Assembly: GCA_032622095.1 (NCBI GenBank)
Contig: CP136061.1
Coordinates: 9,501,287-9,565,286, forward strand
DNA from: Siphonodentalium dalli
Taxonomy: Eukaryota > Mollusca > Scaphopoda > Gadilida > Siphonodentaliidae
DNA length: 64,000 nucleotides
Direction: 5' to 3'
The position numbers and the translations under genes are program-made. The notes below the pieces were generated by a model. It was not told the origin of the DNA and ran no database searches. It saw only the letters and a program-made list of their open reading frames with translations. Positions 1 to 10,089 of the stretch are shown piece after piece (position 1 is the first letter of the stretch; each line of letters opens with the position of its first letter).

Positions 1-159
1 GATGTTGTGTATTGCAGTGATAATATTGCCAGGTTGCCTCTGCATTTAATATAGATATATAAAGAATGGGTAATTTTAATCATATGCAGTTTAGGTCATT
101 AGTGAGTAGTATATAGTTGTAGATATATATTTCCAACAAGTTCCACATACAAACCATCT

Positions 160-950
160 TGTTGTGGTGAATAATGATATTCATATATCTGTTGCTGCCT
201 TTATGTGCTTAATTCTGCCATTTGCAGCATATTTAACCAGAACTTTTCCTCCAGTTGACCAGGCATCTTCCACTTGTCCATTATCTTGTGCCTTCTTTAG
301 AAGGATGTTGTTTTTGAGTGTTAAGTCCTCCTTTATAACTATGCCACTTCCCTTAAGCATTCTTCTAACCTTCATAACATCCAGTTTGTCCATTCTATTT
401 ACAAACTTCACAATCATTGGTCTGTTTTGATCTTTTGTAGGTGCTCCCAGTCTGTGTGCTCACATCTTTAGTTACAATTTTGAGGTTCAGTTTTTTATTG
501 CACACATCAACCACTTTATCAATACAGTCTTCAATTTTCTCCTGAGAACAGTCTCCCCCGATTCCATATATCCTCACACTCTCTTGTCTAGTATGCTGTT
601 CCAAGTTATTCACTTCTGTTTTAGTGCTACTACTTCCTTTTCTAGTCTTGTTGTGTTTTCATCTCTTTCGCTGTCTTTTTGTCTGATAGTTTCAATTTCT
701 TTCTTCATCTCATCATACTTTTTGTTCATATCAAATATTTCACTTTCATGTTTGGATTCCAGTGTATTTATTTTAGTTTCAAATTCTGTTTTAACATTGT
801 CAATAAGTGAATTAACAGTTTCAGTTGTTACCAGTTGGGGGGAAAATAGCAGCTGCCAAATCTTGTTTAGTAACAACATTGTCCAATTTCATGTTCATCT
901 CTTTGAGGAGTTCAGCAATTTGCTTTTCTGCTGGATCAATGTGTGTGGAT
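160..950 (-). pseudogene. Non-LTR retrotransposon ORF1-like protein, frameshifted
   Basis: Three overlapping minus-strand open segments (about 879-610, 613-395 and 417-181) read as one protein if frameshifts near 612 and 400-417 are ignored. An N-terminal piece upstream (about 950-850) is in yet another frame. The order is that of L1-type ORF1 proteins: a charged heptad-like stretch typical of a coiled coil (residues such as KKYDEMKKEIETIRQK), then an RRM-like start (RQESVRIYGI), then a C-terminal nucleic-acid-binding domain (VKFVNRMDKLDVMKVRR, GSGIVIKEDLT). Family members are RNA-binding chaperones of LINE retrotransposition. At least three frame breaks show it is dead. The matching reverse transcriptase would lie below position 160, outside the window. 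Confidence 0.72.
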
Positions 951-1012
951 GATCTGTATCTGTATTAGGTTCAGCGTAGGATCCTTTCGGCTATAAGTAC
1001 GCTGGTGCTGGA

Positions 1013-1462
1013 TCAGTATGATGGTGTTTGACTGCTGGATGATGTTGTCTCCAGCAGTGAGGCACATGCACTTTCCTCAAGCTGATTCCATTCCAGGATA
1101 GTTTTGGAGAAGAATGAATGTTTAAGTTCCTTTGTGTCGGCCTTGATCAGCTTGAAGGGTTTTGAGTTATTACACTCATAATTTTGCACGATGTTTTGTG
1201 ACTGATAACCCTCGAAGTGTTTAGCAACGATCTTTCGGCCCACTTTTTTGTCGATTAGTATGTCATGGGTTGTGACAGATGGTAACTTCCTGTCAACTAT
1301 CTTACGGAAGAGTGTCAACCTCTGTGTGCGTCTTCTATCTTGGAGTGGGTGGAGTCCTAGGTGGTCTTTCATGGCTGTAACAGCTCCTTCTTCCCTAGAT
1401 CTCCAGTCGTTGGTGATAAATCTGGCGGCTCGTTTCACTATCACATCAAGTCTCACAATCAT
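1013..1462 (-). pseudogene. C-terminal end of a non-LTR reverse transcriptase ORF2
   Basis: A 149-residue minus-strand frame matches the region after the reverse transcriptase palm in CR1/Jockey-like LINE ORF2 proteins: a KRAARFIT block, a spaced LGLHPLQDRRRTQRL block (arginine-rich helix), then a C-terminal segment with SFFSKTILEWNQL, which in the family is usually followed by a few residues and the stop. No palm motif (such as YADD) is included, so this is a 5'-truncated copy. Its upstream side runs into unrecognised sequence at about 1470-1500. It lies in the same orientation as the ORF1 fragment and only about 60 bp upstream of it in transcription direction, an order opposite to that inside one LINE. 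Confidence 0.7.
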
Positions 1463-1625
1463 GGAAACTGTTATACATCTCTAACATTTGCTCGATCCAG
1501 AGATTTGCATTAAATCCCCATTATATTCTACCCAGACATCGGTTTATGATACTCTTTTATTCCCACAGAAAGCATATATTATTTATTTAAACTGCAATGT
1601 TCCGTGAGCCCTGTGCTATGCATAC

Positions 1626-1725
1626 CAACCTCGACATCGTCTCCACTGCTTACGGGAAGTGAATTCGAGTAAACGAGCTGTACCATCATCATGGCGACCA
1701 AAGCAAGAATTAAAAACTTCTTCAT
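1626..1725 (-). CDS. First coding exon of a small secreted protein (signal peptide), partial
   Basis: On the minus strand an ATG at 1725 opens a frame starting MKKFLILALVAMMMVQLVYS, a textbook signal peptide: two lysines, a long hydrophobic core, then a polar cleavage region (after S20 or S22). The mature part begins NSLPVSSGDDVEV. The sequence after it (GTTG then GTATGC) gives a plausible splice donor at 1625, so this is probably exon 1 only. The start is favoured because a TATA box lies 78-88 bp upstream and an initiator-like TCATTGG fits at 1780, giving a short 5' UTR of about 55 nt. Without splicing the frame would run on only to a stop near 1585. No family is recognised; the downstream exon is not identified and may lie beyond the retroelement debris at lower coordinates. 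Confidence 0.6.
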
Positions 1726-1779
1726 CTTCGTAACTTCGTTAGCACTGGTTTATCAGTGACAGAACTGAGTAGAGACCAA

Positions 1780-1813
1780 TGATCATTCAGCGAGATCGCG
1801 TCGGAATATATAG
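1780..1813 (-). promoter_or_regulatory. Core promoter: TATA box and initiator
   Basis: The minus strand reads CCCCCTATATATTCC at about 1817-1803, a strong TATA box. Thirty-two bp downstream, TCATTGG centred on 1780 fits an initiator. It points at the signal-peptide exon starting at 1725. Confidence 0.5.
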
Positions 1814-2240
1814 GGGGCTTATCGTGTGATGATCGCGCTGGGTCATTCGGCCGCTATTAACCAGGGGGAACAAGAAAACCATAGTCAGAAATGGTAACGC
1901 CACCAAGATTATAGTATTACATATAAATAGAAATTATAAAAAAAATACATAAAATATTTTGATAACAATTGCGTTTAAACAAGTAATCCTTCAAATTATT
2001 ACTAACAAAGTAAACGACTGTGGGGTCACTCAACAGATTATAAAGACTTGGACTTAGTATACTGTAAATACTAAAATTTAGATGAAATAATTAAAAGATA
2101 AAATTTAGCAAGTAGTAAAAGTTAATTTTCTCATTTAATTCATTTTTTGGTTAAATAAAGCAATAATTTAAATGCAACATTCGGTTTAAAAAAAATGATT
2201 GACCGTGGCTCTTCCAATAATTGTGCGACTGACCTGGTCA

Positions 2241-2483
2241 ATTGTTCTTAAGAAGTTGTTTTGAGAATTACTATGGAGGGAAATAGTTATGGCTGTGGCT
2301 TCGCAAGTAATTAACTTGGTGACGTGATGTTAACAAATCTGAACTCCAGTAAACCAAGGACGCTCCATACCAAATATAAGGTAAATTAACAATTCTTTAG
2401 AAGTTGTTTTAAGATTTACTATGGAGGGAAAGAATTGTGGTGCTGGCTTCGCAACTATTTGACCTCATTGTAACAAATATAAA
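2241..2483. repeat. Diverged tandem duplication, ~150 bp period
   Basis: The block GAAGTTGTTTTGAGAATTAC followed by CTATGGAGGGAAA and GGCTTCGCAA (2251 onward) recurs from about 2400 with substitutions. Both copies end near a TTAACAAAT/GTAACAAAT string. No coding content is seen. Confidence 0.6.
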
Positions 2484-2898
2484 TATTAGTCACTCAGGCA
2501 ATAGATGTATCTATTCTGTATATTAAGTTATTGGGTCTTACGTGTCTTGAGATGTCTAAATAGTTTTCGATGGACAGATCGCACAAGGTACCCACGCCAA
2601 TCTTCTGTTGGGATTCCAATTGTTGGCTTATTAAATATGCACATATGCTTAAGATACAGTCGCGCGCGAAGCACGCTTCCGTAAGTCGGGTTTTGGATTC
2701 CAGTTAATGAAAATATCATTGAAATAATCGGTTTCCCCCAATAAACATCCATATATTCAATATACATGTTTTGGAGCAGAATTAGGCAGTCCATATTGGT
2801 CGCCATCATGGTATTTATTTTGTTTTGTTTTAATTTTCACACATATTTATTAGTTATGTGGATGGAGTTCTCATTAAACCTCACATCCTTATATTGGT

Positions 2899-3031
2899 TA
2901 CTGTAATGCCCAAAGTAATTGACCACTTAACCACATCAGACTTATTGGTAATTTTTCAGGATTTAAAATCCTGAAAAATTACAAATAATTCTGCTCTGGT
3001 TAAGTGGTCAATTACTTTGAACATTACTGTA
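2899..3031. mobile_element. Palindromic MITE, Tc1/mariner-like ends, copy 1
   Basis: Full-length inverted repeat with ends TACTGTAATGCCCAAAGTAA and TTACTTTGAACATTACTGTA and centre CAGGATTTAAAATCCTG. The TA-CAGTnATG ends with an AAAGTAATTGACCAC interior resemble Tc1/mariner terminal repeats. It has no coding capacity. Confidence 0.7.
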
Positions 3032-3073
3032 TGAGGATTGAGTTATCATTAAACCTCAAATCCTTATATTGGT

Positions 3074-3206
3074 TACAGTAATGCCCAAAGTAATTGACCA
3101 CTTAACCACAGCAGAATTATGCGTATTTTTTCAGCATTTAAAATCCTGATAAATTACCCATTATTCTGCTGTGCTTAAGTGGTCAATTACTTTGAACATT
3201 ACTGTA
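3074..3206. mobile_element. Palindromic MITE, copy 2
   Basis: As copy 1, with left end TACAGTAATGCCC. The loop region is slightly diverged (TTTTTTCAGCATTTAAAATCC), so the palindrome is less perfect here. Confidence 0.7.
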
Positions 3207-3248
3207 TGAGGATTGAGTTATCATTAAACCTCAAATCCTTATATTGGT

Positions 3249-3381
3249 TACAGTAATGCCCAAAGTAATTGACCACTTAACCACAGCATAATTATGGGTA
3301 ATTTTTCAGGATTTAAAATCATGAAAAAATACCCATAAATTTGCTGTGGTTAAGTGATCAATTACTTTGGACATTACTGTA
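3249..3381. mobile_element. Palindromic MITE, copy 3
   Basis: As copy 1. The right arm carries GATCAATTACTTTGGACATT, a few changes from the other copies. The flank after it (ATGTAGATGAAGTTAAACC) diverges and closes the array. Confidence 0.7.
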
Positions 3382-3679
3382 TGTAGATGAAGTTAAACCT
3401 CACAACAGTGTGTTGGAGATTTGGACCTTGACTTGGGACCTTTGGTTTTTAACGCAACAAATGAGCGTACACCATATACACAAATTTCTTATGTAACCAG
3501 AGTTTTTCTTGGATAAGATGAGTTTGAAGCCTGCTAACATTTCAAAATGTTGTCAGTTTTGTATTCTCTGCAGCGGAACTCGACGCATTGAAGCAAAAGT
3601 TACAAGAGATCAAATGTGTACGTAACGAGACTATAATACAAATGAAAAAATAAATTCAGGGAGGGGTGGGCGATACAGG

Positions 3680-4345
3680 GAACTAAGGGTTGAACCGATA
3701 TAAATTTATAGAGCGATAATGACCAATGTTGACATATTATGCATCTCAACTCTACTAAACATTGCAACAAGGCTATAAAATAGGGGGTGTCAGAATCTTA
3801 GTCATCTCTATATAGTGCCAGAATAGTCATTTATGGACTTCTATAAGATGTTGGGTTGGTTATATGGACTCGGAGAAAAAGGGGTTTGTACCGATGAACT
3901 GACATAAATTAGTGGAGCGATGTTGCCATGTAATGTATCGCGACTGTACTAAAGCAGCAATGATATAAAATTGGGGGGGGGGTCTGAAATTATCTCTATG
4001 TCTATAGATGGCACAAGGATTATATAGAAAGGAATAGCAATTGATATACGTATACGGTATACTATAGTAATACCATAGACATATAAGTACAAGTATCACG
4101 CGATAAAATATTACGTAACGTGACTATACCGATGAAAGAAATAAATAAATTGGACCCGGATTAGAGGTTGGGTTGGTTATATGTGGATAATTGGATATGG
4201 AATTCATACCGATGAAACAATACAAATTAGTGGAGCGATAAAGACCAATGTTGACACTTAGTCAGGCTACGCGGGACAAAATAGCGGTTGATACGATAGA
4301 CCAAAATAAATTTGTCGGGTGATAATGACCAATGTTGATGTATAA
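3680..4345. repeat. Degenerate interspersed/tandem repeats
   Basis: The string GAGCGATAATGACCAATG or variants recurs near 3711, 3916, 4236 and 4318, each after ACCGAT...ATAAAT(T/A)AGTGG-like sequence. GGTTGGGTTGGTTATATG recurs near 3850 and 4163. The units are irregular (about 80-320 bp apart). Nothing coding is seen. Confidence 0.5.
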
Positions 4346-4446
4346 AGTAACGCGACTGTACTGTCGCACAATTATCAGGTGTAACCGGTCAAATATGGAC
4401 TCTAGTGCCCAATATGGAACAGCTCAGAAAATATTTGCAGGGCCCT

Positions 4447-4797
4447 AAAATTTATTTAACATGGCAATTGCCATTAAAATCGATTTATGTCGATAAAACT
4501 GTCATTTTTCTAAATTTTAAGCTGAGACTTGGTGTTAGTGCGTGGGATAGTTATATATTCCTAAAATGACAGAGTACAGCACGTAATTATGTTTTAGATG
4601 GAAGAAATGAATTTTTTTCAATGATAAAATTTAACATGGCATTTGCCATTAAAATCGATTTATGTCAATAAAACTGTCATTTTTCAAAATTTTAAGCTGA
4701 GACTTGGTGTATGTGCGTGGGATACATATATATTCCTAAAATGACAGAGTAATTATGTTTTAGATGGAAGAAATTGAATTTGTTTTCGATAATAAAT
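4447..4797. repeat. Tandem duplication, 175-bp period, two copies
   Basis: TAACATGGCAATTGCCATTA at about 4457 recurs as TAACATGGCATTTGCCATTA at 4632. The same order of blocks follows in both (AAAACTGTCATTTTTC, AAGCTGAGACTTGGTG, CCTAAAATGACAGAGTA, TTTTAGATGGAAGAAA). Copy 2 lacks a small ACAGCACG piece. Confidence 0.8.
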
Positions 4798-5097
4798 TTG
4801 CAGCGTGGACTGGACCGTCAGTGGACGGGTCAACCCGGTCATCGAGTGCGCTCAATTTGTAAACAAAGTTTTGTCAATAGTCGTTTTGGTCAAACTATCC
4901 CTTTTTAGACCGGGACAGCAGATCCGAATAGTAGCTAAGATGTATTTAGATAGAATTATCAAAAGAATTTGACCGATTCGGGTGTAGTTTAAGAGAATAG
5001 AGTGGAGAAATCTTGGTGATACTTCCAGAAAATAAAGATGGTGGAGAATCACAATGAAACTACCCACAATTCACTTCACTACACCAGGGGGGTTCGC

Positions 5098-5564
5098 AAT
5101 GGGTTACACATTATTTTCAGTCTATCAAATTATTTATATTTTCAACAACAAGTGAATTTAAGTTTAAAGTTTCAGCCTATCCTGATTCTATCGATACGAT
5201 TTATCATATTTTCATAAACATATTATACACCGGTGGCGTTAACTTTACAATTTCGGCATCTACGTGATTATATAGGTACGATTGAGTAATGGTACAAAAC
5301 AAAATGTCCAAGAATACATTAGGGGCTCCCAATGGGTTATATATTATTTTCAGTCTATCAAATTATTTATATTTTCAACAACATATTATTACACCGGTGA
5401 CTTTAAGTTTATAATTTCAGCCTGTCCTGACTCTATCGATACGATTTATCATATTTTCATAAACATAGTATACACCGGTGGCGTTAACTTTACAATTTCG
5501 GCATCAACGTGATTCTATCGGTACGATTGAGTAAGGTACAAAAAATCTCCAAGAATACATTCGC
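5098..5564. repeat. Tandem duplication, 233-bp period, two copies
   Basis: AATGGGTTACACATTATTTT (5098) recurs at 5331 as AATGGGTTATATATTATTTT. Both copies share the blocks CAGTCTATCAAATTATTTAT, CACCGGTGGCGTTAACTTTA and CAAGAATACATT. Apparent short frames inside are not supported as genes. Confidence 0.85.
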
Positions 5565-6561
5565 CCTGTCCACCACACAATATCAAAATCACAGAAGCTA
5601 GATACACCACATGTGGCGTAATAATCGGAGATACCTTCAAACATTAGGCAAAATTATGCAAACCTAAGCTTGTTTTATGATAAAAGATAAAAGCAGTTTC
5701 TGAATATTGTTACTGATAATGACTGAAATAGTAACCAAGTGATTAAAATGCATGATTGTGTAAACTAAATAACTCAACGTTTGCTATTTCTGACTTCGGA
5801 TGGAGAGCGGTGATGCCAGAGGTCACGTCCTGACCCAAACCTTACTTATTTCAGTAAATACATACTATTAGTGTTGAGATAGGCTATTTTATAAGTATCC
5901 AGCGGCTCTGGGACACGTATGCCGGGTGATGGATGGTACATCAGCGGCGAATTAATGTTTGTTTAATACTCATGCAAGGTGAATTATTTTTACTTAAAAG
6001 ATGATTTATCTGTTCCCGCATCGCGCCCAATAACAATATTGTTATAGTCGTTTCAAATTTTGATGTCGACTGAAAGGCATTGAAAGTTTTTTTTTAAATA
6101 ACAATATATGTCTCACTAATGGTTTGCCTTTTATTCCACAACGAAAATAGAATATTAGCTTTGATCGTTTCATAGTACAGTTCAAAACTTTTGTCTGAAC
6201 GAGTACAAATTAACCGTTGTGCATTTGCGATCACCCGCCACAAGACTGGCCATGTATTATAGTAGGTTGGTCGTCTTGATGTGACTGCAACGCAAAAATG
6301 CAGAAAAGGCATAAATCCAGAAAAATAAGACCCTTTCGGGGTAACGACAATAACTCTTCCAATATCATTATATGTAGAGCCTTAACATCCCAGTTCTTAC
6401 GCGATGCACAAATATTACCCAACACAATTCGTGCACCACGCGAATGTTGGGTAAATTTTAACCAATGTTGGGCAATGTTTTTACTCAACGCATGGTAACA
6501 ATTTACCCAATAATATGCAAGGCATATAGAACGACCCCGGCATAGTGGTCAGATGAAAGAA
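5565..6561. other. No gene recognised; one hairpin
   Basis: AT-rich unassigned sequence. The only clear structure is an imperfect inverted repeat at about 6413-6456, TTACCCAACACAATTCG against CGCGAATGTTGGGTAA. Short open frames on both strands here overlap each other and have no recognisable domain. Confidence 0.4.
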
Positions 6562-6985
6562 CTTGCACACATATATATATTTATCATATGACTCAATCAT
6601 TATTTACGTTGCATGGAAAGTATGTCATAAATCAATTTCATATCAATTACTAGTTCATATCACCTTCCGATAATTTGATTGGTTTGTTGACAAAAAGTGT
6701 GTTCTGATTGGCTAAATGGCAGCCGGGGCCGAGCCGCATCTCTAACTAAATGCAGGTCAAATTTGTGCGCGTCAATCAACGCGATGCCGAAATTCTCGCA
6801 ATTATAATCTTGAAATATATAGTTTTGGACATTGTTATACGATAAATAGAATATGTAATTCGTATTTATCTAATAAACATACGATATAATGTCACAAACT
6901 GAGAACAGAATAGCGCACTATGTCTTCGCGTGCATATTATTTCTGCTAGTTCACCAGGTGTAATTGGGCTTCCGGTGCAATGAAG

Positions 6986-6993
6986 TGACGTCA
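6986..6993. promoter_or_regulatory. Palindromic CRE/ATF-type site TGACGTCA (copy 1)
   Basis: A perfect 8-bp palindrome in a stretch that also has two inverted CCAAT boxes (GATTGGTTTG, GATTGGCTAA near 6679-6717). Promoter function, for example of a retroelement, is inferred only. Confidence 0.25.
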
Positions 6994-7088
6994 CATTAAC
7001 CTTTTGCTGCCGATGTCATATAGCTATTTAGTGATTTGTGTGCGTTTTGGACATCATAATCAATTTATAGGTGTCATATGATAAATAG

Positions 7089-7233
7089 AATATGTAATTC
7101 GTGTTTCTCTCATATGATATTTATGAAACTCGTCACGAATTTTCAGTTTTCTCTCGCCGGAGGCTCGAGAAAAACTGAAAATTCTTAGACTCGTTTCATA
7201 AATATCATGTGAGAGAAACACTCATTTCATATC
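7089..7233. repeat. Long imperfect palindrome (copy 1)
   Basis: GTGTTTCTCTCATATGATAT and TTATGAAACTCGTC on the left pair with GACTCGTTTCATAAATATCA and TGTGAGAGAAACAC on the right. A second inner pair is TTTTCAGTTTTCTC with GAGAAAAACTGAAAA around CGCCGGAGGCT. The total span is about 145 bp. It looks like a palindromic MITE or a long hairpin inside segment A. Confidence 0.8.
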
Positions 7234-7591
7234 CTCTATATATTTCGTTGAATAAAATGTTGGTAAATAACGCGTTTTGTGTAATTTCATACTACAGCAT
7301 TAGTTTTGGGCAAATAATCGATTCTGATAACTGAAACGGCATTTTTTTTAATGGTGTTGTTAGAATCTGATGATATGGGGACCATGGATTGAGTACCTTT
7401 CACAGTTAACCGACCATGTTAAAGGAAACATTCTATAGTACTTTGCTTATTGATCTTGTGAACATAATTGTGAACTGTGATCATCCACAGGTATTTCTAA
7501 AAGAGCTGCCGAAGTAGCTTTCCAACTGGCAGACATATTCCCACTACCAGGTCTCATCGAGTTTGTGGCAGCAGAAGTAGGGGACAATGTG

Positions 7592-8255
7592 GCTGTTCCA
7601 AACAGTTTGGAAAACAACACAAATAAACCAACTCAAGACTTACTATGCAGATGTGAGCCAGTTCTCGTGGAAATAAGCATATAACAATATGATATAAGCC
7701 CGTATTGTGCTTATTTTCACAAGAACAGACCTGAAAACAATACAATTAAACAACTCAACACATACCATGAAGATGTCAGGCTATTTTCCTGAAAATACGC
7801 ATTTAATTTTGTTCATATAAGCTAACATTGGCTTATTTAATCGCAATTTAATATATATAAGTTCTAGATTGACCTAAATCACGGTTTTTAAAACTAACAT
7901 ACCCTCTTAAAAATACGCACATAATCGACCTATAATGTGAAATAGGTACATATTGTGATTATTTGATTCTCAAATAAGCAAATAATGGAGTCATAGCGGT
8001 GATTTAGTCTTATGGTGCGTGGGCCACAGTGAAAACATATATTAAAGAGCATACACCTGAAAAGTCGTGGATTGGCCTATATGTGTCATTGCCCGCATGT
8101 TATCTGCTTAGAATCGCCCCATTAGGCATCGATATTGTGACTAAATTGCTCTAATGTTCAGCACATTATCGACTCAAAATGACTTATTCTAAGCAGATTA
8201 TCTACCTAAAATAGTTCTTTATAAGCAGATAAAGTGCATGTTTTCAGGGGAACTT
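7592..8255 (+). repeat. Single-copy progenitor of the 667-bp satellite monomer
   Basis: This 664-bp stretch is homologous over its full length to each monomer of the 31-kb array at 12,778-44,116 but is present once. It starts at GCTGTTCCAAACAGT (7592) and is followed by GCTGTTTAAAACAGT (8256). These two 15-bp strings match at 13 positions and sit exactly where array monomers join. Inside are an inverted repeat (TATCTGCTTAGAAT at 8101 and ATTCTAAGCAGATTA at 8186) and several AATAAGC/GCTTATT words. A minus-strand frame of about 63 codons (7554-7745) crosses the left edge; see the array entry. Confidence 0.9.
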
Positions 8256-8280
8256 GCTGTTTAAAACAGTACAATGTGCG

Positions 8281-8860
8281 ACTATTTACATACGACATAA
8301 GCTCATATTGGCATTATTTAATCTATAATTTTTCATCAACACGACTTACCAAAGCTACGTACTTTGTATTTTGTGTTTTCACTATGGCCCGCGCCATTCA
8401 ACGAAATATGTGCTTATTTCAGAATCAGATTATGGGATTATTTTCTCGAGAACATGCTGGAAAATAAAACGAATAAACCAACACAAAACGTACCATGCAC
8501 ATTTCATCCTCGTGAAAATAGGGCTTATTTTAATGTGCGAAATCAGCTCATATTGGCGTTATATATAACCGCATTTTACAATTCATATATGGACCTAAAA
8601 ATCGTTTTTGTTTTAAATAGTCCAATATGGGACTATTTTCGTACCAAATAAACCCATATTGGCATTGTTTAATCTACCTTTTTCATCCAGACGACTTACC
8701 ATGGTGATTCACGCTCTTTGTAATGTAGGTTCACTGTGGCCCGCGCCGTTAACAGAACATGGGTGTAAGCTCACTATGGACTTATTTCATAATCAAATCA
8801 GTCCAATGTGAATATTTAGGTCCAATATGAACCTATTACACGAGGATATGTTGAAATATA
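8281..8860 (+). repeat. Diverged ~350-bp direct repeat in segment B
   Basis: CATATTGGCATTATTTAATC, CATCAACACGACTTACC, TTTCACTATGGCCCGCGCC (8300-8396) recur as CATATTGGCATTGTTTAATC, CATCCAGACGACTTACC, TTCACTGTGGCCCGCGCC (8651-8746). The last block also appears inverted inside the satellite monomer (GTGGGCCACAGTGAAAAC). Segment B and the monomer therefore share older repeated words. Frames at 8234-8651 in three phases overlap here and are not supported as genes. Confidence 0.65.
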
Positions 8861-10089
8861 AGACGAGGCAACGAGCTGTCAGATGACACAAATTCCAACC
8901 ACCTGCGTGGCGTTAGTTATCAAGCAATGGCTAAACTATTTGTATTATGTTATTCACACTCCAGCGCTTGTGTTGTTCAATAAGGGCTATGGTTCAGTTT
9001 GTCATATAACCTGACTCAATTGGTTGATTGTATCAAACGTTGCAGGCATCGGAATAGAAACATTTCTGGTCGGCCATTTACTGGGCACACCCGCTGAAGA
9101 AATTTTCCGAGAGGACAACCATTTTGTCGTCGGTGAAATGCATCAAGACCTACATTTATATTCATTTCAACCCATAAAAGATGTTGTAATGGCATCTCAT
9201 GATCGAGTCGGGTCATAAGCCAAAATGAACAAAAGTCCTTCGGGGACAAAATGTGCGTTATATATTTGATAACATTCTTTAAAACATTGTAGCTTGACAA
9301 CGCCAGGTGGTGGGAATTTGGATAATCTGATAGATTGTTACCTTGTCTTATATATATATATGTCTTTGGGTGGTGCCAAACACCTGTGATATTTCATGCA
9401 TGCACTCAACTTTGTAATCTAGCTAAATTTTAAACCTTTGTTTATCTGGAAATGTTGGCTGTTTGGTCCATCCGATGTCTGTTCATGTCATAACTTTAAC
9501 AGTAGGGCTCGGATCTCAATGATATATTGTATGGATATTCAACACTATGAGGACGTTTAATGGAACATTCAACTGTTTTGTTTTGTTTTTTTGTTCTATT
9601 GTTATTCATCTTTGTCCATATGAAAATGCTGATTTTTGGGTCCATCTGTCTATAGCTGTATAGAAGTCATAAGTTATAGATATGCACACACTAGGCGGTA
9701 TGCCGCAAGGGGACATGTACAGGACGACAGTTAACTCCAACTCTTAAAAGCGACTGTTTAAAATTTATTAGATGAATAGATATCAGAGATGGGGATTCAT
9801 GTTTGTTCAAATGGGGGCAGAGGTAAGAGATTTAGCTCTGCCCCACCCACACTACATGTATCTATGCTGTACGCTACTAGTATAATAATATATATATTCC
9901 TCTTGAAAATTTCATTTCTGATACATTAGTTTGATTTTATTTTCCAACCAGTATGTTTTTAAACCAACAGTCCATATTTGCCTACTTCAGGTTAAACTGT
10001 TATACCAAAATGGGCCACAACTGTTATGCCATTTATGGAAGATGTCAGGTTGGAAATTCCCAAAAGTTTGTGAGCTTGAAGCACCGGTT
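8861..10089. other. Segment B remainder, no gene recognised
   Basis: Retained at 44,700-45,950 in the sister copy. It contains a short plus frame at 9024-9218 with an unrecognised 64-residue product, kept open in both copies, and a 9-bp in-frame insertion in the sister copy. A minus frame (9016-9300) overlaps it. There is a (TA)n run near 9347. GTTGCAG before 9047 looks like a splice acceptor but no exon partner was found. Probably degraded retroelement internal sequence. Confidence 0.35.

Larger units (their letters stand above)
2857..3381. repeat. Tandem array: three 175-bp units, each holding a palindromic MITE
   Basis: Three direct repeats of exactly 175 bp spacing (MITE starts at 2899, 3074 and 3249). 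Each unit is about 42 bp of flank (CATTAAACCTCA, CCTTATATTGGT) plus a 133-bp near-perfect palindrome. Because the non-MITE flank is repeated too, the array arose by tandem duplication of a MITE with its flank, not by three insertions. Confidence 0.85.

Noticed and set aside
2528-2809. 93-codon minus frame starting MMATNMDCL
   Set aside because: No recognisable motif, no splice or promoter context; could be chance in unassigned DNA.
8234-8651. Three overlapping plus frames in segment B
   Set aside because: Different phases of the same diverged ~350-bp repeat; no domain and no start or splice context.
9016-9300. 94-codon minus frame present in both sister copies
   Set aside because: Its persistence follows from recent duplication; no domain recognised and it overlaps an opposing frame.
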